DNA from: Moraxellaceae bacterium
GTDB lineage: Bacteria > Pseudomonadota > Gammaproteobacteria > Pseudomonadales > UBA3067
DNA: 12,748 nt
Direction of reading: 5' to 3'
Assembly (NCBI GenBank): GCA_002401525.1
Contig: NVTH01000098.1
Coordinates: forward strand, 1 to 12,748
This document shows, in pieces, positions 5,206-12,319 of this stretch. Positions within the stretch are counted from its first letter, which is position 1, and each line of letters opens with the position of its first letter. Below the pieces are notes generated by a model. It had not been told where the DNA came from. It did no database searches and saw nothing but the letters and a program-made list of their open reading frames with translations. Position numbers and translations under genes: made by a program.

Positions 5206-6565
5206 AGAAAGAATTATAAAGCCTGGATCAGCAAGTGGATTTAGGCATGTCCCTGGAAGTTCTGGTCTGCCGTTGTTTGGACAAACATTCCAATTTCTCA
5301 CCGACCCCATTAAAACGACGTTAAAATTATACAAAAAACATGGCCCGGTATTCAGGTCCAATGTTTTTTTTATGGACGTGGTCAGTGTGGTTGGCCCCGA
5401 CGCGGTGAAGGCGGTGCTTGCCGATCCCGGTAAAAACTTTTCGGCGAAGTTAGCGATTGATGCCTTTATGAAAGATTTTATCGGTCGGGCTATTCTTGCG
5501 AGGGATTTTGAAGATCATCGTTATCATCGCCGCATTATGCAGTCGGCGTTTAAAAGCGGTCCGATGAAAACATACCTCGACCGAATGACGCCCCACATTG
5601 CCTTGGGGCTGCGGCGTTGTGAGTCAGAGCAGTTTTTTTTATTCCATCCTTTTATTAAAAAATTAAGTTTAAGGTTAGCGTCAGGAATATTTTTGGGGCT
5701 GGAGCAAGGCAGTGATTTAGACCGCATTAACAGTGCATTAGTCGTTATGATGAATGGCGCTATCTCACCTATCCGTTTAAAAATTCCTGGGCTAGCATTT
5801 AATGAAGGGCTGGTTAAACGGCAGTTAATTGCAGATTATATTAGCGAGCTTATCGTTGAGCGGCGTAAAAACCCTTCGATGGATATGCTCAGTGAATTTT
5901 GTAATGCAAAATCGGAGGAAGGTGAACAATTCTCCGATAGCGATATAATTGACCACATGATTTTTATGTGGCTTGCAGCTCATGAAACCACCACCAGTCT
6001 GTTATGCCACGTCATGTATCGTATTTGTCAATTTCCGGAATGGCAGTCTCGCTTGAGAGAAGAGTGCTACGGGATTGGCAAGCCTGCGATTGATTACGAA
6101 GATTTGCCTAAGTTAGATTTGATGGATTGGGTGATTAAAGAAACTCTTCGATTGCATCCACCTGCCCCGATTACAATGCGCACTTCGTTGCGCGAGTGTG
6201 AATTTTATGGATTCCAAATTCCTGCTAATACATTGATATCGATTGGGCCAGGGATTTCACATTTTCTAGAAGAATATTGGAGTAATCCACAACAGTTTGA
6301 TCCGTTACGTTTTTCACCAGAGCGTGCTGAGGACAAGAGTCATACGCACGCTTACGTGCCCTTTGGAGGCGGTGCGCACACGTGCATAGGGATGCACTTT
6401 GCTGCCATGCAGGTGAAAGCGGTGCTTTATCAGATGTTGCTAAATCACAGTTGGGAGACGCCCGCAGGCTATGATCCCAAGTTTAAAATGACGCCAATTC
6501 CAAAACCAAAAGATGATCTTCCTATTAAAATGACCAATTTTCCAAGGCGATCGCAATTTCATTAG
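5198..6565 (+). CDS. Cytochrome P450 monooxygenase, first of a tandem pair
   Basis: This is a haem-thiolate monooxygenase of 455 aa that inserts oxygen into an organic, probably hydrophobic, substrate. The N-terminus has the proline-rich entry VPGSSGLPLFGQ (18-29) and no signal anchor, so it is soluble as usual for bacterial P450s. The C-helix region is DHRYHRRIMQSAF (106-118). The I-helix oxygen-activation motif is AAHETT (260-265). ExxR is E315-R318 (KETLRLHPP), and the PERF-like motif is FSPER (372-376). The haem loop FGGGAHTCIG (389-398) has C396 as ligand. The style recalls the CYP120/CYP26/CYP51 side of the superfamily, but I cannot assign a family or substrate. No ferredoxin or reductase gene is nearby, so electrons must come from elsewhere. 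TTG start; followed by a hairpin at 6588-6609. Confidence 0.95.
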   Translation: MTEERIIKPGSASGFRHVPGSSGLPLFGQTFQFLTDPIKTTLKLYKKHGPVFRSNVFFMDVVSVVGPDAVKAVLADPGKNFSAKLAIDAFMKDFIGRAILARDFEDHRYHRRIMQSAFKSGPMKTYLDRMTPHIALGLRRCESEQFFLFHPFIKKLSLRLASGIFLGLEQGSDLDRINSALVVMMNGAISPIRLKIPGLAFNEGLVKRQLIADYISELIVERRKNPSMDMLSEFCNAKSEEGEQFSDSDIIDHMIFMWLAAHETTTSLLCHVMYRICQFPEWQSRLREECYGIGKPAIDYEDLPKLDLMDWVIKETLRLHPPAPITMRTSLRECEFYGFQIPANTLISIGPGISHFLEEYWSNPQQFDPLRFSPERAEDKSHTHAYVPFGGGAHTCIGMHFAAMQVKAVLYQMLLNHSWETPAGYDPKFKMTPIPKPKDDLPIKMTNFPRRSQFH

Positions 6566-6587
6566 ATTGTCGAGGTCTTGTTCGATC

Positions 6588-6609
6588 CCTATTAAGGTCG
6601 CTTAATAGG
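6588..6609 (+). terminator. Perfect 9-bp hairpin after P450-1
   Basis: CCTATTAAG (6588-6596) and CTTAATAGG (6601-6609) pair perfectly around a GTCG loop, 22 bp beyond the first P450 stop. A short T-containing stretch (GATTTT, 6614-6619) follows rather than a strict U tract. It lies before the second copy of the leader element, so it plausibly ends the first transcript and insulates the two P450 units. Confidence 0.55.
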
Positions 6610-6619
6610 CGATGATTTT

Positions 6620-6692
6620 AAAATGACCGGATCGATTTACCCGATCAGCTGAACATTAGACAAAAGTTATTCGACTAGAGTTATAAGAGGGA
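6620..6692 (+). promoter_or_regulatory. P450 leader element, copy 2 (candidate promoter/operator)
   Basis: This is the counterpart of 5030-5102, aligning with about one single-base gap on each side. Conserved strings are AAAATGACCGGATCGATT, CGATCAGCTG, AAAAGTTATT and AGAGTTATAAGA. The tandem TCGATTAG of copy 1 has become TCGATTTA then CGATCAG spaced 9 bp apart, and GATCG/CGATC here is a dyad. TTAGAC (6656-6661) lies 18 bp before GTTATA (6680-6685) and could serve as -35 and -10. Confidence 0.55.
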
Positions 6693-6762
6693 TGATTTGT
6701 CAGCTTTTGATCGAGTGCTGCAAGCGCCTAATTTTGGCGAATAAATTTTGGTAAGGAGGCCT

Positions 6763-6798
6763 CATTAAGTAGTCATGTGGGAGCAGTATTTTGACAGA
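6763..6798 (+). promoter_or_regulatory. Translation start region of P450-2 with TTG start
   Basis: The conserved CATTAAGTAGT (6763-6773) and AGTATTTTGACAGA (6785-6798) flank GGGAG at 6779-6783, a good Shine-Dalgarno sequence 7 nt before TTG 6791-6793. An ATG at 6775 is in another frame and would run about 20 codons into the gene (beginning M-W-E-Q-Y-F). Its peptide differs from that of copy 1, so it is not itself a conserved protein. Confidence 0.65.
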
Positions 6799-8158
6799 CG
6801 AACGAATTATAAAGCCTCGCTCTGCCGACGGATTTAAGCATATACCAGGCAGCCCAGGTCTGCCTTTGTTTGGGCAAACATTTCAATTTATCTCCGACCC
6901 AATCAAGACTACATTAGATTGCTACGCTAAGTATGGCCCGGTATTTCGATCTAACGTGTTCTTTTTAGACATGGTGAATGTGGTGGGACCTGATGCCGTA
7001 CAGGCTGTTCTTGCCGATCGGGATAAGCTTTTTTCTTCTAAATTAGCCGTTGACGCATTTGCAAAAGACTTTATTGGTCGAGCGATCATTGCTCGGGATT
7101 TTAGCGATCATCGTTTTCATCGACGTATTATGCAGTCGGCCTTTAAAAGTGAACCGATGAAAACTTATCTTATTCGGATGACTCCGCACATTGCCATGGG
7201 GCTTAATCGATGCGAAAAAGATAATTATTTTTTATTTTATCCCTTTATTAAAAAGCTTAGTTTACGATTAGCCTCTGGAATATTCTTAGGATTGGAAGAG
7301 GGTGATGATTTAGACGCTATTAATGGCGCTTTAGTGACTATGATGAATGGCGTAATGGCGCCTATTCGGTTGAGAATCCCCGGTCTAGCTTTTCATGAGG
7401 GGTTAGTGAAAAGAAAATTTATTGCGGATTATATTTCTGAGTTAATCGTCGACAGGCGACAAAACCCTTCGATGGATATGTTGAGTGAATTTTGTAAAGC
7501 GAAGTCCGAAGATAATGAACAGTTTTCTGATGAGGATATTGTTGATCATATGCTCTTGATGTGGCTTGCAGCCCACGAAACCACCACTAGCCTTTTATGT
7601 CACGTGATGTATCGAATTTGCCAATTTCCTGAATGGCAAGTGCGCTTGCGTGAAGAATGTTACGGCATTGGCAAGCCGGCGATTGACTATGAGGATGTGA
7701 CTAAATTAGAACAAATGGACTGGGTCATCAAAGAGACCCTAAGGTTGCACCCGCCTGCGCCTATTCTAATGCGCACTGCATTGCGAGAATGTGAATTTTA
7801 CGGTTTTCATATTCCTGCCAATACCATGCTTTCTGTGGGGCCTGGGGTTTCACATTTTCTGGAAGAGTTTTGGGCTGAGCCGAAAAAATATGATCCGCTG
7901 AGGTTTTCGCCTGAACGGGCTGAGGATAAAAGTCATCCTTATGCCTTTGCGCCCTTTGGCGGAGGCGCGCACACCTGCATCGGCATGCATTTTGCCGCCA
8001 TTGAAGCGAAAGCAATACTTTACCAAATGCTATTGAATCACAGCTGGCAAACGCCGGAAGGCTATGATCCCAAATTTAAAATGACACCGATTCCGAAACC
8101 AAAAGATGATCTACCAATTAAAATGACAAACTTACCAAGACGCTCGCAATTTCATTAG
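6791..8158 (+). CDS. Cytochrome P450 monooxygenase, second of a tandem pair
   Basis: This is a paralogue of the preceding P450, also 455 aa, and the two align by eye without gaps. Roughly four residues in five are identical. All signature residues are kept at the same numbers: AAHETT (260-265), E315/R318, FSPER and C396 in FGGGAHTCIG. The last 28 residues differ from the first copy at only one position. Differences cluster near residues 40-85, 138-148, 168-192 and 236-257, regions that include substrate-recognition segments of P450s, so substrate preference may differ. Codon choice has diverged widely at third positions, indicating an old duplication under purifying selection. TTG start with GGGAG 7 nt upstream. 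No obvious terminator lies in the 75 bp before the response-regulator gene, so the two may be co-transcribed. Confidence 0.95.
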   Translation: MTDERIIKPRSADGFKHIPGSPGLPLFGQTFQFISDPIKTTLDCYAKYGPVFRSNVFFLDMVNVVGPDAVQAVLADRDKLFSSKLAVDAFAKDFIGRAIIARDFSDHRFHRRIMQSAFKSEPMKTYLIRMTPHIAMGLNRCEKDNYFLFYPFIKKLSLRLASGIFLGLEEGDDLDAINGALVTMMNGVMAPIRLRIPGLAFHEGLVKRKFIADYISELIVDRRQNPSMDMLSEFCKAKSEDNEQFSDEDIVDHMLLMWLAAHETTTSLLCHVMYRICQFPEWQVRLREECYGIGKPAIDYEDVTKLEQMDWVIKETLRLHPPAPILMRTALRECEFYGFHIPANTMLSVGPGVSHFLEEFWAEPKKYDPLRFSPERAEDKSHPYAFAPFGGGAHTCIGMHFAAIEAKAILYQMLLNHSWQTPEGYDPKFKMTPIPKPKDDLPIKMTNLPRRSQFH

Positions 8159-8233
8159 TGGTTTACACCCGGTATGAGCATTAATGGCTGATAGGGCTGA
8201 AATATAATTGACTATAAAAAGGCAAAGCTGGAT

Positions 8234-9358
8234 ATGAAAGTAATGATTGTTGATGATGTACCTAAGAATCTAACCATTCTACAACATGCCCTAGCTAAAG
8301 ATCATGAGGTGTTTTTATGTTCGAGTGCGCGTGAATGCCTGGATCATGAAGCAAGAGCGCAAGCGGATGCTTTTTTGCTTGACGTCAACATGCCTGAAAT
8401 GGATGGTTTTGAGTTGTGCAAACTTTTACGAGACTTTCCTGATGTAGAAAATAAACCAATTTTGTTTCTCAGTGCGCTGGACTCAATTGAACAAAAAATG
8501 TCGGGGTACGAGGTAGGAGGAGATGACTATATCACTAAGCCCTATGACCTCAGAGAGGTGTGTCGTAAAGTTAATGTGCATCTTGAGCGAGCCAAGAATT
8601 TAATGAAGGTGGAACAACAGAAAAGTGCTGCCGAAGACATTGCACGGCTTGCGCTGCAACAAAGCAGTGAAATGGGAGTGGTCGCGAGGTTTGTAGAGGG
8701 CAGCGCGAATTGTAAAAATTACGAGGAATTGGCGAATCTAACGATTGGCGCCTTAACGAATTTTGGCTTGAGTGGCAGTATCCATATTCGCACCCGAGAA
8801 GATACCATCGATATCAGCGACAATGGCTGGCCCAGTGAGCTTGAAGTAAAGTTATTGGAAGCTGCGGTAGGCAAAGGCAGAATTATTGATATGGGTTTAC
8901 GCTGTATTCTAAATGCAGAAAGGGTTTCAATTTTAATTCGAAATTTACCGAGCGATAAAGAAATTCACGGTCGTTTGCGAGATCACTTGGCGATTTTATT
9001 AACGGGAGTTTCTGCGAGAATTTCCGCCATTGAAGCGGAAGATTATCTTCGATTGCAGCAGGACCATTGGGTGAATGCGGCGTTAAAACAAGTGTGTGGT
9101 GCGCTGTCAGTCATTAAAGGAAAATTCGAGGAGCATGATTCTCAAACCACAAAAATAATGGATACCTTGATGCAAGATTTGGAGTTAGGCATGTCTCGCC
9201 TTGTTCTGAGTGAAGAGCAAGAAGACTATTTTTTAGCCTTAGTGGACAATAGCATGCACCGCCTTGTGAAGTTGTATCACAGTGGAGTGGAAATTGATCG
9301 CTATTTTAATGAAGTAGAGAAAGAACTGGAAAAAATCATTAACGAAAATGTTTGTTAA
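8234..9358 (+). CDS. Response regulator with REC domain and GAF-like output region
   Basis: The 374-aa protein begins with a complete receiver domain (1-120). Its features are the acidic pair D7-D8, phospho-acceptor D50 in LLDVNMPEMDG, switch S80 (FLSALD) and K102 in DYITKPYD. A helical linker (118-150) leads to an alpha/beta region (about 150-265; SGSIHIR, RCILNAERVSILIRNL) that looks GAF-like without cofactor motifs I can name. A helical C-terminal part (270-374) is rich in Leu, Glu and Lys. There is no helix-turn-helix, GGDEF, EAL, HD-GYP or kinase motif, so output is probably through protein contacts. No histidine kinase is adjacent. It starts at ATG 8234 with only a weak Shine-Dalgarno sequence and follows the second P450 by 75 bp. 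A functional link to the P450s is inference from position. Confidence 0.85.
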   Translation: MKVMIVDDVPKNLTILQHALAKDHEVFLCSSARECLDHEARAQADAFLLDVNMPEMDGFELCKLLRDFPDVENKPILFLSALDSIEQKMSGYEVGGDDYITKPYDLREVCRKVNVHLERAKNLMKVEQQKSAAEDIARLALQQSSEMGVVARFVEGSANCKNYEELANLTIGALTNFGLSGSIHIRTREDTIDISDNGWPSELEVKLLEAAVGKGRIIDMGLRCILNAERVSILIRNLPSDKEIHGRLRDHLAILLTGVSARISAIEAEDYLRLQQDHWVNAALKQVCGALSVIKGKFEEHDSQTTKIMDTLMQDLELGMSRLVLSEEQEDYFLALVDNSMHRLVKLYHSGVEIDRYFNEVEKELEKIINENVC

Positions 9359-9434
9359 TAATACAGCAGAAGGAAAGTCTCGCTAGTCACGGTTTAGTAA
9401 TTTAGTGTCGGAAGATCGCTTAATGTTAAGGAAG

Positions 9435-10520
9435 TTAAATTGATCCGTTATTGGTTTTCTGTTCAGAGCTGGCGGTTTGAGGCGATGGATCTTTTGGTTT
9501 AGAAAAATAATGTACCGTTTTACGCGTCTGAGTTTCGAGCATTTCGGAAACAGGAATAAGCGTGATGCCGCGTTTTTTTAAGGTGGGAATCGCTTCCGCC
9601 AAATAGGCTAGCGTGGAAGGATAAGGATGGCCAATGGCGATGGCGCTGCCTTCTCTGCGCGCCACTTCAATTAATTTTAAAAACGATTTATGCACGCCCC
9701 AAAGCGTTGGATCGTTATCGAGAAAGACGTCTCTTATTAAATAAGGAATATTAAATTCTTCTGCAGTGTTCGCTGCGACGGAGCTCGGGGTGGTGCGGCT
9801 GTCTACAAAGTACATGCCTCGATGCATGATTTCTTCCATAAACCAACCCATGGGTTCTGGGTGCTGGGTGAGTAAGCTGCCCATGTGATTATTAACGCCG
9901 GCGAGAAATGGAATTTGTGAAAGGTCTTCTCGTAAAGTGTGTAGAAATTGCTCCTCCGTCATGGAGAGAGGCAGCCCGCCATGACCTAATTTCTTTTTAT
10001 TAACACTTTCCATTGGGGCATGAAGCATCACCTCTTTGCCGAGGTAATACGCTTGTTTGGCGAGCCGAAATCCATTGGGGGTATGGGGCAATACTGAATA
10101 AGTGACCGGTCCAGGCAGATTGATGGCTTGGCTGCCTAGGTAAGGGCTGTAGCCGATGTCATCGATAATAATGGCAATAAAAGGGTATTTAAACGCAGGT
10201 TGGGTATGATTTTCTTCTTGGCGTTTTAGTTGCCGAGAAATCAGCGGCAGCGCTTTTTGTCTGAGCGCCTCAAATTCTGATTTTTGTGACGGGGCTGGTT
10301 TTGATTGGGGTTTTGCTTGTGATTGTGATTGTGATTGAGCCGTTGTCGGTTTTCTGGCGAATACATCGCTTTGGGAGGCTGAATAACTGACGTTGATAAA
10401 AGTGAATGAAGAGGGTAGTGAAAAGGTGATTACTGAAAGGGTGAGTAGGGCAACGAGCGAGCTTGATTTGATGACGCGACTCTTTGCCCTAATTCGATCT
10501 GCTGGCTTAATCCCTGCCAT
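9435..10520 (-). CDS. yibQ: YibQ-type divergent polysaccharide deacetylase
   Basis: The product is an envelope protein of the divergent polysaccharide deacetylase family (DUF610), usually found with envC and ctpA. Its exact substrate is not established. It has 361 aa. A hydrophobic segment at 20-48 after a basic N-terminus gives a signal peptide or anchor. A Gln/Ser/Pro/Lys-rich linker occupies 59-80. The deacetylase barrel follows, with IIIDDIGYS (118-125), HAPME (167-171), NNHMGSLL (210-217), YFVDSRTTP (237-245) and GHPYPST (297-303). The paired Asp, the HAPM His and the NNHMGS His correspond to metal or catalytic positions in this fold. The ATG at 10520 has AAGGA 9 nt upstream. It lies 59 bp behind ctpA on the same strand and converges on the response-regulator gene, with 76 bp between the stops. 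Confidence 0.92.
   Translation of the reverse strand: MAGIKPADRIRAKSRVIKSSSLVALLTLSVITFSLPSSFTFINVSYSASQSDVFARKPTTAQSQSQSQAKPQSKPAPSQKSEFEALRQKALPLISRQLKRQEENHTQPAFKYPFIAIIIDDIGYSPYLGSQAINLPGPVTYSVLPHTPNGFRLAKQAYYLGKEVMLHAPMESVNKKKLGHGGLPLSMTEEQFLHTLREDLSQIPFLAGVNNHMGSLLTQHPEPMGWFMEEIMHRGMYFVDSRTTPSSVAANTAEEFNIPYLIRDVFLDNDPTLWGVHKSFLKLIEVARREGSAIAIGHPYPSTLAYLAEAIPTLKKRGITLIPVSEMLETQTRKTVHYFSKPKDPSPQTASSEQKTNNGSI
10317..10337. repeat. Short hexamer repeat inside yibQ
   Basis: TTGTGA occurs three times in a row plus a TTG. On the coding strand it gives alternating Ser-Gln in the linker between the membrane segment and the deacetylase domain. The six-base period means copy-number changes keep the reading frame, so linker length could vary harmlessly among strains. 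Confidence 0.6.
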
Positions 10521-10579
10521 GATGTGTAATCCTTGACTGTGTGTCCTAACTCTTTTGATTGTAGTCTTTAATCGAAGCG

Positions 10580-12019
10580 TTAGAACGTTTGATGGATGTG
10601 AATCCCCTTCAGTAAGTTAATCGCTTCGCGGAGCTGAAAATCTTTCTCAAGAAACTCGCGGAACCTATCACTGTCTTTTTCTTGATTAGTTTTATTCTTG
10701 TCCTCATTTTTAGCGTTAGCTTGATCCTCATCGCTTTTTTCTTCGTTCTCTAAGTGCCCCTGTAAGTCCGACTCTTTAAAGCCCTTACGCGATTTAAGTT
10801 TAGTCACCTTGGAGGCTTCTACCACGATATCGGGAACGATGCCTTGTGCTTGAATGGTTCGGCCGTTGGGCGTGTAATAACGTGCGGTGGTTAATTTAAG
10901 GGCGCGATTGTTATGCAACGGTAAAATCGTCTGCACCGAACCCTTGCCGAAGGTGTTGGTGCCCATAATAATGGCGCGCTTGCGATCTTGTAACGCACCC
11001 GCAACGATTTCAGAGGCTGACGCTGAGCCGCCGTTGACGAGCACTACCACGGGGATGTCTTTCACGCGGGTTTCTTCATTGGCGTTAAATTTAAGTTCGG
11101 AATCGGCGATACGGCCTTTGGTGTAGACAATGAGTCCGTCGTCGAGAAATGCGTTGGAAATATCCACCGCAGCGTCGAGGACACCGCCTGGATTATTCCG
11201 AAGATCGAGAATTAAGCCTTTAAGCGGGCCCTCGGCCTCAAGTTTGTCCATCGCCTTATTAAAGTTCTGCCCAGTGTGAACTTGAAATTGCGATATTCGA
11301 ATGTAACCGTAGCCGTCGTCGATGGGGTAACCACGAACGCTTTTAACTTGAATAACGGCTCGAGTGACGGTGATTTTAAGCGGCTCTAGTTCGCCTTCAC
11401 GAATGATGGTGAGCACAATGTCGGTGCCCGGTTTACCGCGCATTACTTTAACGGCTTCTCCCAGGCTCATGCCTTTCACGGCATTGTCGTCTAATTTAAT
11501 AATCAAATCGCCGGCTTCGACGCCCGCTTGTTGTGCCGGGGTATCGTCAATGGGAGTGACTACTTTTACGAAACCGTCTTCCATGCCTACTTCGATGCCC
11601 AGGCCGCCGAATTCGCCCGAAGTGCTGACTTGAAGGTCTTTAAATGCATCGGGTTCTAAAAAAGCAGAGTGGGGGTCTAATTCAGAGAGCATGCCTTTGA
11701 TGGCATTTTCGAGTAGGGTTTTATCGTCAACGGGTTCGACGTAGGCATTTTTAATTCGATCCAATACTTCGGTGAAGGTGCGTAATTCGTTTAGGGGTAA
11801 CTGGCCTTCAGGAGTGGGTTTGGGATCTTCTGCTGCAAGTGCAAACTGGCTCCAGCATAACCCCATCAACAGTGTGCCGTGTACCAGTTTGCGGGCCAAA
11901 GATTTTTTCGATTGTTGTAGCGCAGCTTGAAGCGACCTAGATTGAAACTGGCTAGATTGTAGCCCCTTGGTGCGTGACTGTGCGGCTCGAAGGTGTGTGG
12001 ATTGAAGCAAAGAGGGCAT
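10580..12019 (-). CDS. ctpA: C-terminal processing peptidase, S41A family (CtpA)
   Basis: This periplasmic serine protease cuts at C-termini. Relatives degrade peptidoglycan hydrolases or process envelope proteins. I place the start at ATG 12019 because GGGAG lies 8 nt upstream; an ATG at 12055 has no such site. From 12019 the product is 479 aa. A long Ser/Gln/Arg-rich stretch precedes a signal segment (about 41-63, LVHGTLLMGLCWSQFALA). A PDZ domain covers about 135-215 (GGLGIEVG ... GVEAGDLIIKLDD). The peptidase domain holds the catalytic dyad S334 (GGSASASE) and K359 (TFGKGSVQ), 25 residues apart as expected. An Asp/Glu/Lys/Asn-rich low-complexity linker (about 425-450) precedes a final helical segment. 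It lies between envC and yibQ on the same strand, the usual gammaproteobacterial order. Confidence 0.94.
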   Translation of the reverse strand: MPSLLQSTHLRAAQSRTKGLQSSQFQSRSLQAALQQSKKSLARKLVHGTLLMGLCWSQFALAAEDPKPTPEGQLPLNELRTFTEVLDRIKNAYVEPVDDKTLLENAIKGMLSELDPHSAFLEPDAFKDLQVSTSGEFGGLGIEVGMEDGFVKVVTPIDDTPAQQAGVEAGDLIIKLDDNAVKGMSLGEAVKVMRGKPGTDIVLTIIREGELEPLKITVTRAVIQVKSVRGYPIDDGYGYIRISQFQVHTGQNFNKAMDKLEAEGPLKGLILDLRNNPGGVLDAAVDISNAFLDDGLIVYTKGRIADSELKFNANEETRVKDIPVVVLVNGGSASASEIVAGALQDRKRAIIMGTNTFGKGSVQTILPLHNNRALKLTTARYYTPNGRTIQAQGIVPDIVVEASKVTKLKSRKGFKESDLQGHLENEEKSDEDQANAKNEDKNKTNQEKDSDRFREFLEKDFQLREAINLLKGIHIHQTF

Positions 12020-12209
12020 GCAGTTGACTCCCGTATTTAACCCGGCTAATTCCATAGTAGGAGGGTGGTCTAATAATCCTAGTGACTAATTTATGGATTA
12101 ACCTGGCTATGGTAATAAATAGACTATTAAAAATGTGGTTGGTGCTAGAAAAGTAATCAATGTTTGTTGCCGATAATAACGAATATAAAAGGAATCGTCC
12201 TGTGAATGA

Positions 12210-12231
12210 GTGAAAAATGCGCGGTTTTCAC
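12210..12231. promoter_or_regulatory. 22-bp imperfect palindrome between envC and ctpA
   Basis: GTGAAAA and TTTTCAC lie symmetrically around a GCGC centre, with only two mismatched pairs in 22 bp. It is about 190 bp upstream of the preferred ctpA start and about 90 bp behind the envC stop. It could be a dimeric-regulator operator, or a weak hairpin separating envC and ctpA transcripts. The remainder of this roughly 300-bp gap is AT-rich and shows no gene. Confidence 0.35.
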
Positions 12232-12319
12232 CAAAAATTTCCTTATTTAATGACTGCTTAGGGGGGAGGACACATTATTACTGAGGGTGTTGTCGATATT
12301 TTTGCTGGAGCGATTGTTA

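Noticed and set aside
8159..8233. Terminator between P450-2 and the response regulator
   Set aside because: No stem of useful length followed by a T tract could be found by eye in this 75-bp gap.
12053..12055. ATG 12055 as the ctpA start
   Set aside because: No Shine-Dalgarno sequence precedes it on the coding strand. The purine-rich AGGAGG string there lies on the opposite strand. ATG 12019 has a proper site.
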